NCBI GenBank assembly: GCA_033980235.1
Contig: CM067075.1
Coordinates: 31,037,385 to 31,101,384 of the forward strand
Source: Diadema setosum
Lineage: Eukaryota; Echinodermata; Echinoidea; Diadematoida; Diadematidae
DNA length: 64,000 nucleotides
Reading direction: 5' to 3'
Below the pieces are notes generated by a model that saw nothing but the letters and a program-made list of their open reading frames with translations, did no database searches and was not told where the DNA came from. This document shows, piece after piece, positions 32,950 through 44,515 of the stretch. Position 1 is the stretch's first letter. Each line of letters begins with the position of its first letter. The position numbers and the translations under genes were made by a program.

Positions 32950-33168
32950 TTAAGATTTGATCCTTTCTTGCGTTTAATGAAGTGTCAACTCCGTGGTCCA
33001 TTTTGTTGAGAAATTTGCTCGAATATGACAATTTTTTCACCTATTAGGAAAACAGAAGTGAGGTTGCTCACATTCTTTGCTATTAAGTAGGAGATCACAT
33101 TCAAAGAGTAAATCCCGTTGTTTTACACGAAGTTTGAAAATAGGCCGCGCTCGTGCATGAACACCTTA
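32950..33168. other. short spacer between mobile elements
   Basis: No feature recognised apart from the TTAA and TTA target duplications at its ends. Confidence 0.4.
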
Positions 33169-34154
33169 AGCCCCTTTTTCACTTTCACGGATTGCATCAC
33201 GGATGACCGTACCGGGATCATCCGTACTATTTCCGGCATGACCGTGTTGACTTCGTGAAGTCATCCGACATTATCCTTGATCATCCGGCATGTCCGCTGA
33301 AAAAAAAAATGAGTTTGCTTAATTTTTCATCCCGGACATCACGGATGAAAATCAATACAAACCCTTCCTTGTCGGCACCGTCTACTCCGTGTTGCATCCG
33401 TATTCCTTCCTTGTAGGCACCGGCTACTCCGTGTTGCCTCCGTGAAGACATCGGAACGTCCGTATTAGCATCGGCTCCATCCGGGATGAGAAATTCGTGT
33501 ATTTTGCAAATACATGCTCAGAAAGTCAATGAAATTTTCTCACATCTTCACTCATCAGTACAGCCAATCGACTCCTCTAGTAGGTTTCTATCGCAAGAGA
33601 AGCTTCAGTGACCCCTACACATCTTCCTGCTGTTTTTTTTCTTTTGATTTGTCTTAGTTTGTTTTGCTTTGTTTATGTTATTATGTTCCCGCAAAATGAG
33701 ATTTTGCAACAAAGAGTTATGCCTTTATGATGTCGACAAGCAGATGCGTATGTAATTTGCTGTAGATTTTCTGGTGTGCTTGTTACATATTACTTAGCTC
33801 TGGAAGCATGTCGCCCAAAAATAATAAAGTATCAAAAGCAAAAGCAAATGTAATGTGTCAACTTGTTGGGGATATCCGTGTAAAGACCGCGAAGGGACCC
33901 AGTTGCATCCGTGCTCTTCCTTGATATCCGTGTTAGCTTCGTATCATTTCCGCTGTGGTCCGCGTTCATTCCTTGTCTGTCCGTGTAGGCACAGTACTTG
34001 TCCTTGTAGCTTCCGTACTTGTCCGTGTAGACACCCAGTTGGGTCCGTATTCACACTGGCATTGAAAGGAAAATCGATATTTTGCATGCCGGAACACCAC
34101 GGATGACGATCCGTGGTCATCCGTGAAGCAATCCGTGAAAGTGTAAAAGGGGCT
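33169..34154. mobile_element. 986-bp MITE with TTA target duplication
   Basis: The left end agccccttttt-cactttcacggattgcatcac and the right end, whose inverse reads agccccttttacactttcac then ggattgcttcac, are inverted. TTA flanks both sides (33166-33168 and 34155-34157). A 3-bp TTA/TAA duplication is typical of PIF/Harbinger. The interior has many diverged copies of ttccgtacttgtccgtgtag and of the inverted catccgtg motif. No transposase. Confidence 0.75.
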
Positions 34155-34157
34155 TTA

Positions 34158-35468
34158 CCTGAGGTGGGGGGGGGGGGGGGAGGGGAGGGGGCGCGAATAG
34201 GCCAACTGGTGCACCAGGCTGTATCTGGTGTGGAGTATATGGGTACAATCCTTACTTTGTTTTGCAGTTTACTTGCTTTTGGTGCGTGTGTGATAGAGTA
34301 TGTGTGCATGTGCTTAGGAATACATTGGCATGTGAGGAGCATGGACTATGTAGTTTTCAATCAAGTGACAAAATGGGTTTTGTCCCTCTTCCACATCATA
34401 TAGTGGTGAACGAATTTATCAGAATTCAGGAATTAAATGAAGAACACCAATGTGAATGGTGCATTTATCAATGATTTCATATTTTCAGTACATTTGAGTC
34501 ACTGAAATAAAAAGATCATCAGTAATAGACCGTGTGTTTTAGGATGCTAACCTGTACAAAGGCATTTCCAACTGCTTTCAAACGTATCAGACCTCAGTAA
34601 CTCTTGCCAGTACATTCAGCTAGAAGGTCTCAAAATAAAAGAGTCTCAATACAAAATATATTCTCATAAATCTGTAATTGAAGTGTACAAAGTAAAACAC
34701 GGTGATAACAATATCCACTCTTTAATAGTATGGAAACATTCCATAAAGTTATTTGCAAACATTAATATATCTTTATTTTGTTTTTCATGTATTTACCATA
34801 GGTTATATGGGCTGCTTCTCTTACCAATAGAGTGCTTGAAATTTAAATATTATGGTATCATATTTTGAACCCTATTAAAGCGTATAATAATGTCGTTCTC
34901 TCCTCTTAAGCACTGTTATGTGTTTGAGAAAAAAAATCAAATACATGTATATAGTTTTGAAGTAAAATGTTGCGCAAAGATTTATGGTATCACCTTATGA
35001 TTATCAAGGGTTGGACAACGCATTTTTGCCCTAACTTTGTTGTTTACCGATGATATTCAAAGATTTAAATATTTCGTTGTTGCTTGTTTTCAATACAAAA
35101 CAGTCCTCCCTCATCCATGTTTATGCCAGTTTAGTATAAAGTTCCTCGTTAAGCATCCTGCTATACGCAGTTAACCCTATCAAAAGCAAGACAAACATTT
35201 GTCATGCAAATAGCACTGGGGCTTTAATAACGGTGCCCATGAGATGGTTTTCTAATTTTCGTAAATCTAGCGTGTGCATATAAACAACAGATCCCATAAT
35301 CTCTGAAAAATATCACCATTATGGGATTTTGAAATATGGAAATATATTTGAAAGTGAGAAGATCATGGTGTTCAGAATGCCTTATTAATGATCAAAGCTA
35401 CAAAATAAAACAGTTAATAACGCTTTCCAAACACGCTGCTGAAAAAAAAAGAAAATCCTACCAAAGAA
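34158..35468. other. no gene recognised
   Basis: A poly-G tract (34166-34195) starts the stretch. The rest is AT-rich intron DNA with no exon or repeat boundary I can support. Confidence 0.45.
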
Positions 35469-36115
35469 AAAGTCAGTGGTGAGGTGCTCATACCTCACTT
35501 GAACTTGTACCTGAAATCATTACAGTACCTCTGTACCTCTGTACTTACATTTTAGTCAACCTTGTTGACGCTTGGTAATCGACCCAAATAAGCGATATAG
35601 TAGAAAAAAAATAATAACTGAAACAAACAAATAAAACCTGAGTACATCAGTATTCCACCCCAGTCACTGCCGACGCAATCGCATCTTGATTTTGGTTGCT
35701 CATAATTGACAAGGCAAGTTACACGACAGAAAATAGTTGACACAATAAGTAGGAGATGCATTTATACTTTAAAAGTGACTTATTTCATGTCCGTCACGTG
35801 TCTTATATTTTTCCTCTAAACTTTGTGATAGGATCAAGCGTCAGCCCAACTCGAGCCCAAACAAAAAGTTTGTGCATTGTTGCAATCGTTTTAAATAATA
35901 GTAGCAGCAGTAGTAGCAGTAATTATTTGCAGCATTTTTTATGGGAATTCCGGCAGTATAATTCAGATCTGTCCTTGGAAAAGAAATAAAGAAAAACAAG
36001 ACCGCCAAGATAAATAATGGACAAAATTCGTCACATGGGTGTACACACTCAAGTTCTTTAAAAAGTTTGTCTTATCTGGGAGAGAAATCTTTTTTCATTC
36101 TATACTGCCAAAATT
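35469..36115 (+). repeat. upstream copy of the last-exon duplication
   Basis: Landmarks shared in order with 36735-37500: gaggtgctcat, cacct, ggtaatcgacccaaa / ggaaatcgacccaaa, gcatct-gattttggttg, ataattgacaaggcaa, aaaatagttgacacaataag, catgtccgtcac, tcttatatttttcc, tttgtgat, agcgtcagcc and gttctttaaa. The spacing between copies is about 1.3-1.4 kb. Confidence 0.8.
35828..35986 (+). pseudogene. decayed duplicate of the transmembrane last exon
   Basis: It reads NFVIGSSVSPTRAQTKS, clearly related to the DFVIGSSVSPTPAGTEP of the real last exon at 37208. The acceptor attag|ac of the active copy is ctctaaac here, so the AG is gone. The GTA repeat that encodes the valine helix downstream is read here as a run of serines (NNSSSSSSSN), because of an indel, so no membrane segment results. 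It is unlikely to be spliced. Confidence 0.75.
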
Positions 36116-36135
36116 GAGATACAGCTGTATTAGCA

Positions 36136-36262
36136 TTTTTACTGGATCATATTTTGGGTACAGGTGTTGCTTTCGCTGGGAAATAAACATGTCTTCATTG
36201 ATATTTCTGCAATACAACTGTATTGGCAGTTTTACTGGATCATATTTTGGGTACAGGCGTTG
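36136..36262 (+). repeat. short tandem duplication
   Basis: tttactggatcatattttgggtacaggtgttgctttcgct appears twice, at about 36136 and 36230 (given in part: tactggatcatattttgggt). The unit is about 94-96 bases and includes atacaactgtatt / acagctgtatt. A few telomere-like gggtta units follow. Confidence 0.65.
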
Positions 36263-37207
36263 CTTTTGCTATAGGGTTAGAGTTTGGTTAGGGTTTAGGT
36301 TGATATTTGTGCACAGCACAATTGAGTGACCTTAATCTTTCAAGGGGAACTTTGGACAAGACAAACGTTATTCCGAAAAGACGGAGTGACTTTCAACAAA
36401 CTCAAGAGTGAAAATTTGATTGAAATCAGATGAAAAATAAAGAAGTTATGAAATTGGGAAGGATTTTTTTTAACGAAAATAGTTCTAGAACAGTCGATAT
36501 GATTTATATAAATAGCGAGTTGATGATGTCATAGCCTTACAATTTGCCATATGGTCACTACCTACATTCTTGAAATTTTCAGGTTTTCTGTTCAAACGCG
36601 ATTATATGCCACAACATTAAAATCCGCATGCATAAATCGGCTTTGATATATCAGTTTACATATCGTTAAGTATGCTAAGGCTTAAATACTTAAGTATATT
36701 GCATGCATTAAAATAAATCCTTCTAAAGGGAAAGTTAGTGTCGAGGTGCTCATCCTTTGAATTACCTGAGAACATCACTGCACCTTGACGCGATGTGCAT
36801 TTTAACGTAGTCGGTTGATACTAGGAAATCGACCCAAAATACGCGAAATTATGAAAAAAAGAAGAAGAAGAAGAAGCTGAGTACATTCTCTACCCAATCA
36901 GACATATTTTATGACGTCACTGCCGACGCCTCACTAAGATAACTTTTTGCTATTGACCCTTTATTAAGTTAAGATACCATCCTGAACTCACTTTTCTCTG
37001 AACACATAACATATAGAAAGCAGTCACACCAAAGTACAAAGAGCAATCATACCCCATACTTAATCGCATCTGAATTTTGGTTGTCCATAATTGACAAGGC
37101 AACTTATACACGACGGAAAATAGTTGACACAATAAGTATTTGCAGATGCCTAAACTTTGAAAGTTACTTATTTCATGTCCGTCACTTGTCTTATATTTTT
37201 CCATTAG

Positions 37208-37362
37208 ACTTTGTGATCGGATCCAGCGTCAGCCCTACTCCAGCCGGAACAGAACCTTTTTCCCCTCTTACAATTGTGCTTATATCAGTAATAGTAGTAG
37301 TAGTAGTAGTAGTAGTAGCGTTGATTGGAATTGTGTTAGTAATCAGGAAATGTAGAAAATAA
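37208..37362 (+). CDS. last exon: transmembrane helix and short tail of the HYR-Sushi protein
   Basis: The acceptor tatttttccattag precedes two bases that complete a codon with the phase 1 end of the Sushi exon, giving aspartate. The exon reads DFVIGSSVSPTPAGTEPFSP, a short Ser/Thr/Pro stalk. Then comes a helix of about 27 residues, LTIVLISVI followed by eight valines and ALIGIVLVI, and the basic stop-transfer tail RKCRK before TAA. The protein is a type I membrane protein with an extracellular HYR-Sushi part and almost no cytoplasmic tail, so any signalling would need a partner. The valines come from a GTA microsatellite. Other exons between 18300 and 37208 cannot be excluded, but direct joining is in phase. 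Confidence 0.75.
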
Positions 37363-37363
37363 A
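37358..37363 (+). terminator. poly(A) signal overlapping the stop codon
   Basis: AATAAA occupies 37358-37363 and contains the TAA stop (37360-37362). If used, the 3' untranslated region would be only about 15-25 bases. No stronger signal was noted in the next few hundred bases. Confidence 0.45.
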
Positions 37364-37500
37364 TGTGACCGCTCAGTACAAACCAGCAAAAAAGACGCAA
37401 ACTAGGATTCTCTGTAGTGAACCAAATTAGTCAGTTGGCTTTCCTACTCTGTTCTTTAAAGTTTCTCTTATCTGGAAGAGTAATCTTTTCAAAACCTACG

Positions 37501-38840
37501 GTCAAAATTTGGTGGCATAAAAGAAAAAGGAAAACCAACTTAAGGTTGTAGAGGGCTATTTCATAAATTGTCCACTATTTTATGGACAGCGTAATGTTGG
37601 TTTTGATGAAAGGAGAACTCTTCTTGTTTCCATCTGTACCCGCTTGTGTTGACAAATGTTATATGCTTGACTGAGCACATAATATTTAAAGACAACAATG
37701 ACAAGTTGCACTTTTTCCAAATTGGAGTGATTATGAAGGAAAATTGAATGTCTCATTGAAATAGATAAGATTTGTCAATGAAAGTGGTCAAATAAACAGG
37801 CCAACCTGCATGACTGCAGGTTTGTGTTTAGAGCTTCTTCTTATTGATGATAACGGCAAAGATCACGACTTTATTATACATATTCCGATAGCTACTTTTA
37901 AGTAAAGAGGGAAACATTCTTATTTTCTTGTTGATATTCATCTTTGTTCCAGTTACTTCGTCATTTTCTATTGAAGATCGTAAAGGTCCCACAGGAATGA
38001 CTATTTACCGCTACAGGGGTATTATTCAATCAAATGTGTTTAGCGCCACCATCATATACGACGATAAAAAGTCTTCTTTTCGCCATCATTGAGGCCACTG
38101 TAAAGTAAGGGGCCAAATACACTACTTAAAGTGTACATACCTAGAACAAACATAGTGTGCAGTTACATTGTTGTTGTTTTGCCACCTCCTGTAACATTCC
38201 GTTTCCCCTGTATATTTTATATTTATGATAAAGTCGTGGGGGTTCCTCAATTTTTATTCTTACATACATGTACATGTTAGCATAAGTACAAAAAAAAGTT
38301 ATGATTTCATGCTAGTTTAGACGTGCTTGTACTTCTTTCAGATAGGTTCCTAGTATCATTCAATGCTGAAGAAAACATAACAATCTTGGTTTTTATACGG
38401 CATCATGCCTTCACCTGACGTGCTGTAAAAGACAATAAAGTAGATCAAATGATTCGTATTCGTTACCAATAAGCTTCAACGATAAGAGATGCAAATGCAA
38501 CAAAGTTGGTCTTACTTTAATTGATATTTTGTATTCTGTTCGGCATTAGAAAAGCATTTTTTTTTTCAGCTACAAGTAGACATGTCTTGTTTGGGAAGGT
38601 TCACTAGCTGCATTTAAATTTGGCTGACCTATCAGTGTGGAAGTGCTCCTTGCGGTAGAATGTATCTTCACTTTTTTCTGTTTACTTTATTTCAATTCAA
38701 AATATTTCAGCAGTTCTTGAGCACCAGTTTATTCTTTGTTCGATCAAAATTATTCACTGATGCGGACCATGGAGATGTAGATATAAATAAATTCCTCGTG
38801 TATACAGATGTTAGGCAAATTCTGAGGTAAGGTTACAATT
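37501..38840. other. no gene recognised
   Basis: Intergenic or 3' flanking DNA of the HYR-Sushi gene. AT-rich, no repeat boundary seen. Confidence 0.4.
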
Positions 38841-38850
38841 ATATATAATA

Positions 38851-38852
38851 TG

Positions 38853-38907
<55 letters not shown>

Positions 38908-38909
38908 AA

Positions 38910-38964
<55 letters not shown>

Positions 38965-38966
38965 AA

Positions 38967-39003
<37 letters not shown>
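38851..39003. repeat. (TA)n microsatellite, about 150 bp
   Basis: Nearly pure TA with two tatgtatataaaatatg interruptions. Self-complementary and cruciform-prone. All long open frames over it are artefacts of TAT/ATA codons. Confidence 0.95.
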
Positions 39004-39006
<3 letters not shown>

Positions 39007-39989
39007 GACCAGTCAAAGAAATTTCTAGATTCACACGGAATGAAACGTGTCATAGAGTACTGAGATGAAAAGGTCTACGTTTAACCTGTAATCTTTTGCA
39101 TGAGTAATGAGCAGATAAGAGGTATCATAGAACAGAATTAATTCCGCACTGTTTTTATAGTATTGACCATCATTCACATTTAGGCCAGGAGCTGGCTGCT
39201 GGTCAATTTACCCCATCAAGCCCAAAAGGTTTGACTCCTCAAAGTTACTGGGGCCACCCCCCTCATTACAAAACTGGGCGTCAGCCTGATACCTGAGGGC
39301 GGGGTCGTCCCCCAGGGACCCCCCAAAACGCCCTCCGGCGGGTGTAATTTACCCCATGGAGCCCATGGACCAAACCTGGTCTAAAAGAATGGCCTAGGGG
39401 TGTACATAATAAAAATATAAAAACTGACAAAATATCTGGTCGGGAAAGGGGTTGCCAGACCGCCCCCCCCCCCCCCCCCCCCGGCGGGTGTAATTTACCC
39501 CATGCAGCCCATGCACCAAACTTGGTCCAATGATAGTACTATGGGTGTACATAATAAAAACATAAAAACTGACACAATATCTGTTCGGGAAAGGGGTTGC
39601 CAGATCCCCTCACCCCTCCACCGCCCATAACACCCCTTCGTGGGTTTAATTTAACCAACAGTACCCATGGATCGAATTTGGCCGAGGAAAGTAGGCCCCA
39701 CTATGGGTGTGCAAAAAAGAAAAATACAAGCTGACAAAATATCTCACTTAGAAAGAGTTATCAAATATATCCCCTACCTTTGCTGTCCCCCCCCCCCCTT
39801 TCTGAGTGTGAAGGGCCTATATGGTTTGGAGAGGTATGAATGAGCATGTCATAAAAAGTAATAAATTATTGAACTTCTTGAAGTAAGATGGAGTTATAAC
39901 AACAAAAGCATTGTGTGTGTGCATTATATCCACATGCCCCACCCCACTCCCTCCCCCAAAAGAATGGAGTTATCGATATCTCCACTAGA

Positions 39990-40390
39990 AACATACTCAA
40001 AGAGTGCAGACCTTTGCCAAGCAGCTCATTTCCACCCATCCACACATGCTAAAAACTGCCAAATTTCCCATATAAAAGACTTTTGCCATCAACTTCCAGC
40101 TGTGTGGTAGCGCCTTATACCTTGAGCACATGCTTTTACCTTCAGTGCATGTATGCAAACCTCAAATTCATGCAGCTTGAACTCCCAATTTCATTGATCT
40201 CATCTGCCATAAGATAAAAATCATCAAAATTTCATAAAAATTCCCGGATCACTACCAAAATTTATATTAATCATCTGTTCTTAAAATGTAATTATGTTAT
40301 TTTCATCTTTTCATACAAGTTTCATCCAAAAGTGTTCTCAATCTTTCAAGTTGTTTTGCATACAAACAAAAATGCAGACAATACTACTAT
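39990..40390 (+). repeat. dispersed repeat copy 3 (older)
   Basis: It follows the order of copy 2: agagtgcagacctttgccaa, catttccaccc, aatttcccatataaaag, gcatgtatgcaaacctcaaa, cccggatcactaccaaaa, and gttttgcatacaaacaaa. Many CpG sites of the younger copies are TG or CA here, which indicates age. Confidence 0.65.
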
Positions 40391-40399
40391 ATGAGTAAC

Positions 40400-42435
40400 A
40401 TAAACTCCTCAAGAGGCAGAAATAATTATCAACTGTATCCAACATCCCACAGTTCAACTGTGTTCCAGTTCATTTACAAGAAACCGTATTGATACAAAAT
40501 TGTACATATGCAGTGCGTGCATAGGCCATAGTGTGGTTAATTGCATGCATATATTTGTATGTTGTACAAGTATATACATATTATTCGTTGCATGCAATTA
40601 ATCTCTACATTTCGAAGATCTGCAACACGTGTATCATTAGTCTGCAAACAATGAACAAGCGGTGCTTTCCTGACCTTGGTAAGTGAACTGGGCTTTTCTA
40701 TTGTAGGTACTAAAATACTGGTAGGCCCCTATGACAGTAGTACATGTACAGTGTATTTCATCAATGGATGACAATTAGTGTCAGAAACAGAGCAAGCAAA
40801 GAAAGGTCAAGAGTCTAGATCTTGGACTAGATCTAGGTCTCAAATATGCTATGATATGGCTAGATATCTAAACCTATTTCCTATACACGCTATAGCTTGC
40901 AGAGTACCTGGTACTATTTGGCGAAACCAAATGAACTGGAACAGGGGATGGATTGTCAGCGAGACGTAGTGTATTATGAGTCATAACTGAAAACCAATAA
41001 ATAGAACATCAATGTTCTCAGCATATATAGGTTTAAGTGTCAAAGGTGTGCATTGTTTTAAATTTGCATAGAACACTTAAACCCTGAATTTGTTAAAGTC
41101 ACTGCACTTCCTAGCATTCATAGAGTCAAAAAGGCATAATTATACTACATTTCAATTTCTCTATCTAGGACATCTTTGACGTTAGGATTAGAAATAGCCT
41201 TATAAATATGATTCATAAGTGTTGAAGATGCAGATGTTCCAATGAATGAATACTTGCGGAATTGGGTATGACGATTAGGCAAATAATCTGAAACTCTCTT
41301 TAACATAGCAAAAGAAATAACAAACAGCCAGATTAAAGTTGCAAAAATTGTGACACTGATGTCTTAAGCTACAGTATATGCAGCATGTCTACCATGCCAG
41401 AAACATGGACAGAGAGCCTTAAGATTGAAGAGCTGTGACAAAATGGAGCCTCAAATTGCTTAAATTGCAGATCAAAACCATTGGTAGTAAGATAATATTT
41501 TAAATACCTGTTCATTACTTTATAGATATGCAGATTATATGTCCAAAACTATGAGATGACATGCACTACTGAGTGTAACAATGGATGCATATCATATCTG
41601 AAACCATTTCTCCTTGTAAATCTAATGCAGCTTATTCCAACTGGAATTTACTAGAGTCACATAAAGGTAATGTGAGCCTGAATGTTGTGATCCTAGCACT
41701 ACCTCATACAAAATAAGGAAATGGCGTTTTTTGTCAGCTAAAAACATGACAGGTTATTATGAGGTTAAAAAAGAATCTGAGTGAAGGACTGATAGTTGTT
41801 ATTTGCATGTTATTAAAGGCATGTTGATGAAAAGATAAACTTTAATTTGGTGTACAACTGGCCTTAAGTATTTGTGTGGTTGGTGTGAAACCATAGTGTA
41901 CTCTCAACAAAGGCTTTCTTTAAGCATTTTTTTAATAGCTACTTGTTTCCTATAAGGTGAATACATTATATAAGTACTGTAGGCTGTATATAGAGTAAAA
42001 CATGATGCAACTTCACACACATAGCTTTCAAAATCTGTTAAGTGTTCCTGCTTGGAGGTCCACTGATAGTATCCCTGTACAGTATAAGATTCAAAAGGTA
42101 TGAACATCTTACAGACCTACACTGTATTTGGTTTTGGTGTTGTTCTTTTATTTTCATATTTACTTCTGCCACAATTGTGAAGCTTCAATATGCCTAATGT
42201 CAGATAATTTATGCACTGACATAGCATTGCATCTGAGTCATTCAATACCCCATTTAATAACTTTTTCTTCATAATATGTTGGATGCTCCGCATTTATGAT
42301 TGATGTACAAGCTACAGTGTTATAATCCGAAATAGTCAGAGTGCAAGTGACCATGGTTGTGAGACATTTTATTTACCACCATGTACATACAGTATAAGAA
42401 TACATGTATGTCCATGGTCATGTGCAAGCAGTAGG
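40400..42435. other. interior of the 5.3 kb element without a recognised gene
   Basis: About 2 kb of AT-rich sequence. I found no transposase motif and no convincing exon. It may be host-derived filler or a decayed autonomous core. Confidence 0.4.
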
Positions 42436-42441
42436 CCTATG

Positions 42442-42442
<1 letters not shown>

Positions 42443-42481
<39 letters not shown>

Positions 42482-42490
42482 CGCGCGCAC
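42443..42490. repeat. (TG)n(CG)n alternating purine-pyrimidine tract
   Basis: About 13 TG units run directly into about 8 CG units ending in cacatg. 48 bases of strictly alternating purine and pyrimidine with a CG core is a strong Z-DNA-forming candidate. Confidence 0.9.
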
Positions 42491-42909
42491 ATGCCTACTG
42501 TTACAGCATATATACACACCGCAATATCCAAAATTATATACAAAATTGATCAAAATAGGCATATAACTACTACATCTAATATACAGATTGTACAGATAGG
42601 CCACACAACATGAATGGATAGATTGTATCAATACTTAACCCTTTCTGTATGGACTTAAAAGATATGTATCACCATACAACGTACCTCTTCCTTCGGAATG
42701 ACTTGGTACATTACAGTACACATGTGGGTGAGTATTGCTTTGTGTGTAAATGTGTGTGTTTGTGGGGGGGGGGGGTATAGGGGGAGTGGTTGTCCCAAGG
42801 GCAGTTTAACCCCTTTCCTGCCCAGATGTAATGTCAGCTTTTCTAGTGTTATTATGTACATGTAGACTTCTACCTCTCTGCACACTACACTGAGAAATCT
42901 CCACCCATA

Positions 42910-43990
42910 AGGGTGGGATTTCACGGAGCACGCGAACGATTTGCGAAGGACGCGAATGGCAAAATCCAGCATTCGTATTTTAGTCTGCAAAAGATCGCCA
43001 AACGAACGTGAGGGTTCGGAAGCGTCGTCAATTGTTCGCGAATGTCGTTTTTACTTCGGCGAGAATTTCAAAAAAGTTTGAAATTTTTTTGCGAACCTTT
43101 TCCGCACACTTGGTCGTGATTTGCTCGTGAATTGTTCTCGAAAGTGTCTTTAAAGCCTCGTCATATGCGCAAGACCTTCGCAAGACACGCGCGACGTTCG
43201 CAAAATGTTCGTGAAACCCCAAACAGACTCCGAAACTTTGGAGAATGTCTCGCGTATGTTGCGCGAAATCTGCGAAGTTTTTCCGATCATTTTACGACGT
43301 GATCGCAAACTGTTCGCGCACCTTTTGAGACATTCTCGCGAACGTTTAGCGCACGTTTTGGGGATGTATGACCTATACGTTTCTGCAAATAAAAATCGTA
43401 GCATACACATAAACATCCAACAATTATTAACAACTATAGTAGCAAAAGAAATTAAAGACTAGCAAAGAGAAACACATGTTAGATATACAAAAAAAAAAAT
43501 CGCAAAATACACTTAAAATTAATCTGAAGTATGTAAAATTTCATTTGAACTATAGAAATTATGTGTTGGTGGAACTGCAAAAAAAAAAATCACGTGCTTT
43601 ACTAGTGGAGATAGGTCCTAGGAAAAAAATGTAGGCAAGCACACGATAGAGAAATGAGAAAAAAAAAGAAAGGAGAAATAGAGGAAAGAAAATTCAACTC
43701 AAGACAGCTTCCACCTCGGAGACTCCTTGGGTACATTGTCTCTCATGATTATTCATAAATTTTCGTTGTTCGCATTTCTGTCGCGTGTTCTTCGTGTACG
43801 TAACATGCTGTACTTTAGCAACGATACACACGACATTCGCACATACGTCGTGGAAACTTCGCACAAATTGCGCAAGAACAGTTTTCGGCTTCATTGTCGG
43901 AACACATTCGGAGAAAATCTTTTCCGAATGTTGGAATTTGTCATTCGCGTCCTTCGCAAATCGTTCGCGTGCCCCGTGAAATCCCACCCT
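42910..43990. mobile_element. 1.1 kb MITE nested in the 5.3 kb element
   Basis: The left end agggtgggatttcacggagc continues acgcgaacgatttgcgaagg and acgcgaatg. The inverse of the right end reads agggtgggatttcacggggc and acgcgaacgatttgcgaagg. TA flanks both sides (42908-42909 and 43991-43992). The interior is rich in ttcgcg and cgcgaa motifs. No transposase. Confidence 0.8.
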
Positions 43991-44515
43991 TAGGGGTGTT
44001 TATGTGTGTAGGGGGGGGGGGGGGGGCGATGGGGCAGTCTGGCAACCCCTTTCCCGACCAGATATTGTGTCAGCTTTTATATTTTCATTATGTACACCCA
44101 TAGTACTTTCATTGGACCAAGTTTTGTGCATGGGCTGCATGGGGTAAATTACACCCGCGGGGGGGGGGGGGGGGGGGAGGGGGGCAGGGGGGATGGTCTG
44201 GCAACCCCTTTCCCGACCAGATATTTTGTCAGTTTTTATATTTTTATTATGTACACCCCTAGGCCATTCTTTTAGACCAGGTTTGGTCCATGGGCTCCAT
44301 GGGGTAAATTACACCCGCCGGAGGGCGTTTTTTTGTTTTGTTTTGTTTTGTTTGTTTTTTTTTTTTGGGGGGGGGGGTCCCTGGGGGACGACCCCGCCCT
44401 CAGGTATCAGGCTGACGCCCAGTTTTGTAATGAGGGGGGTGGCCCCAGTAACTTTGAGGGGTCAAACCTTTTGGGCTTGATGGGGTAAATTGACCAGCAG
44501 CCAGCTCCTGGTCTA

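Larger units (their letters stand above)
36735..37500 (+). repeat. downstream copy of the last-exon duplication
   Basis: The active copy of the duplicated segment. It contains the functional last exon at 37208-37362. Between the copies lies unique DNA (36265-36730). Confidence 0.75.
39183..44513. mobile_element. 5.3 kb element with about 300-bp TIRs, TA duplication
   Basis: The left end ggccaggagctggctgctgg is inverted at the right end ccagcagccagctcctggtc. The similarity continues for about 280 bases: gggcgtcagcctgatacctg, gggcggggtcgtcccc, ggcgggtgtaatttacccca, atggcctaggggtgtacata and ggtcgggaaaggggttgcca. TA flanks both sides (39181-39182 and 44514-44515). Inside each end a unit of about 125 bases is repeated two or three times with more divergence (39481-39780 and 44000-44190, plus 42780-42870). 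The right TIR carries an inserted gttttgttttgtt and poly-G run. No transposase or other gene was recognised, so it is non-autonomous or decayed. Confidence 0.75.

Noticed and set aside
38750..39068. Tyr/Ile-rich open frames on both strands
   Set aside because: Products of the (TA)n microsatellite; not coding.
39900..40110. Short open frame with CxxC-free His-rich start
   Set aside because: Falls in the older copy of the dispersed repeat (39990-40390).
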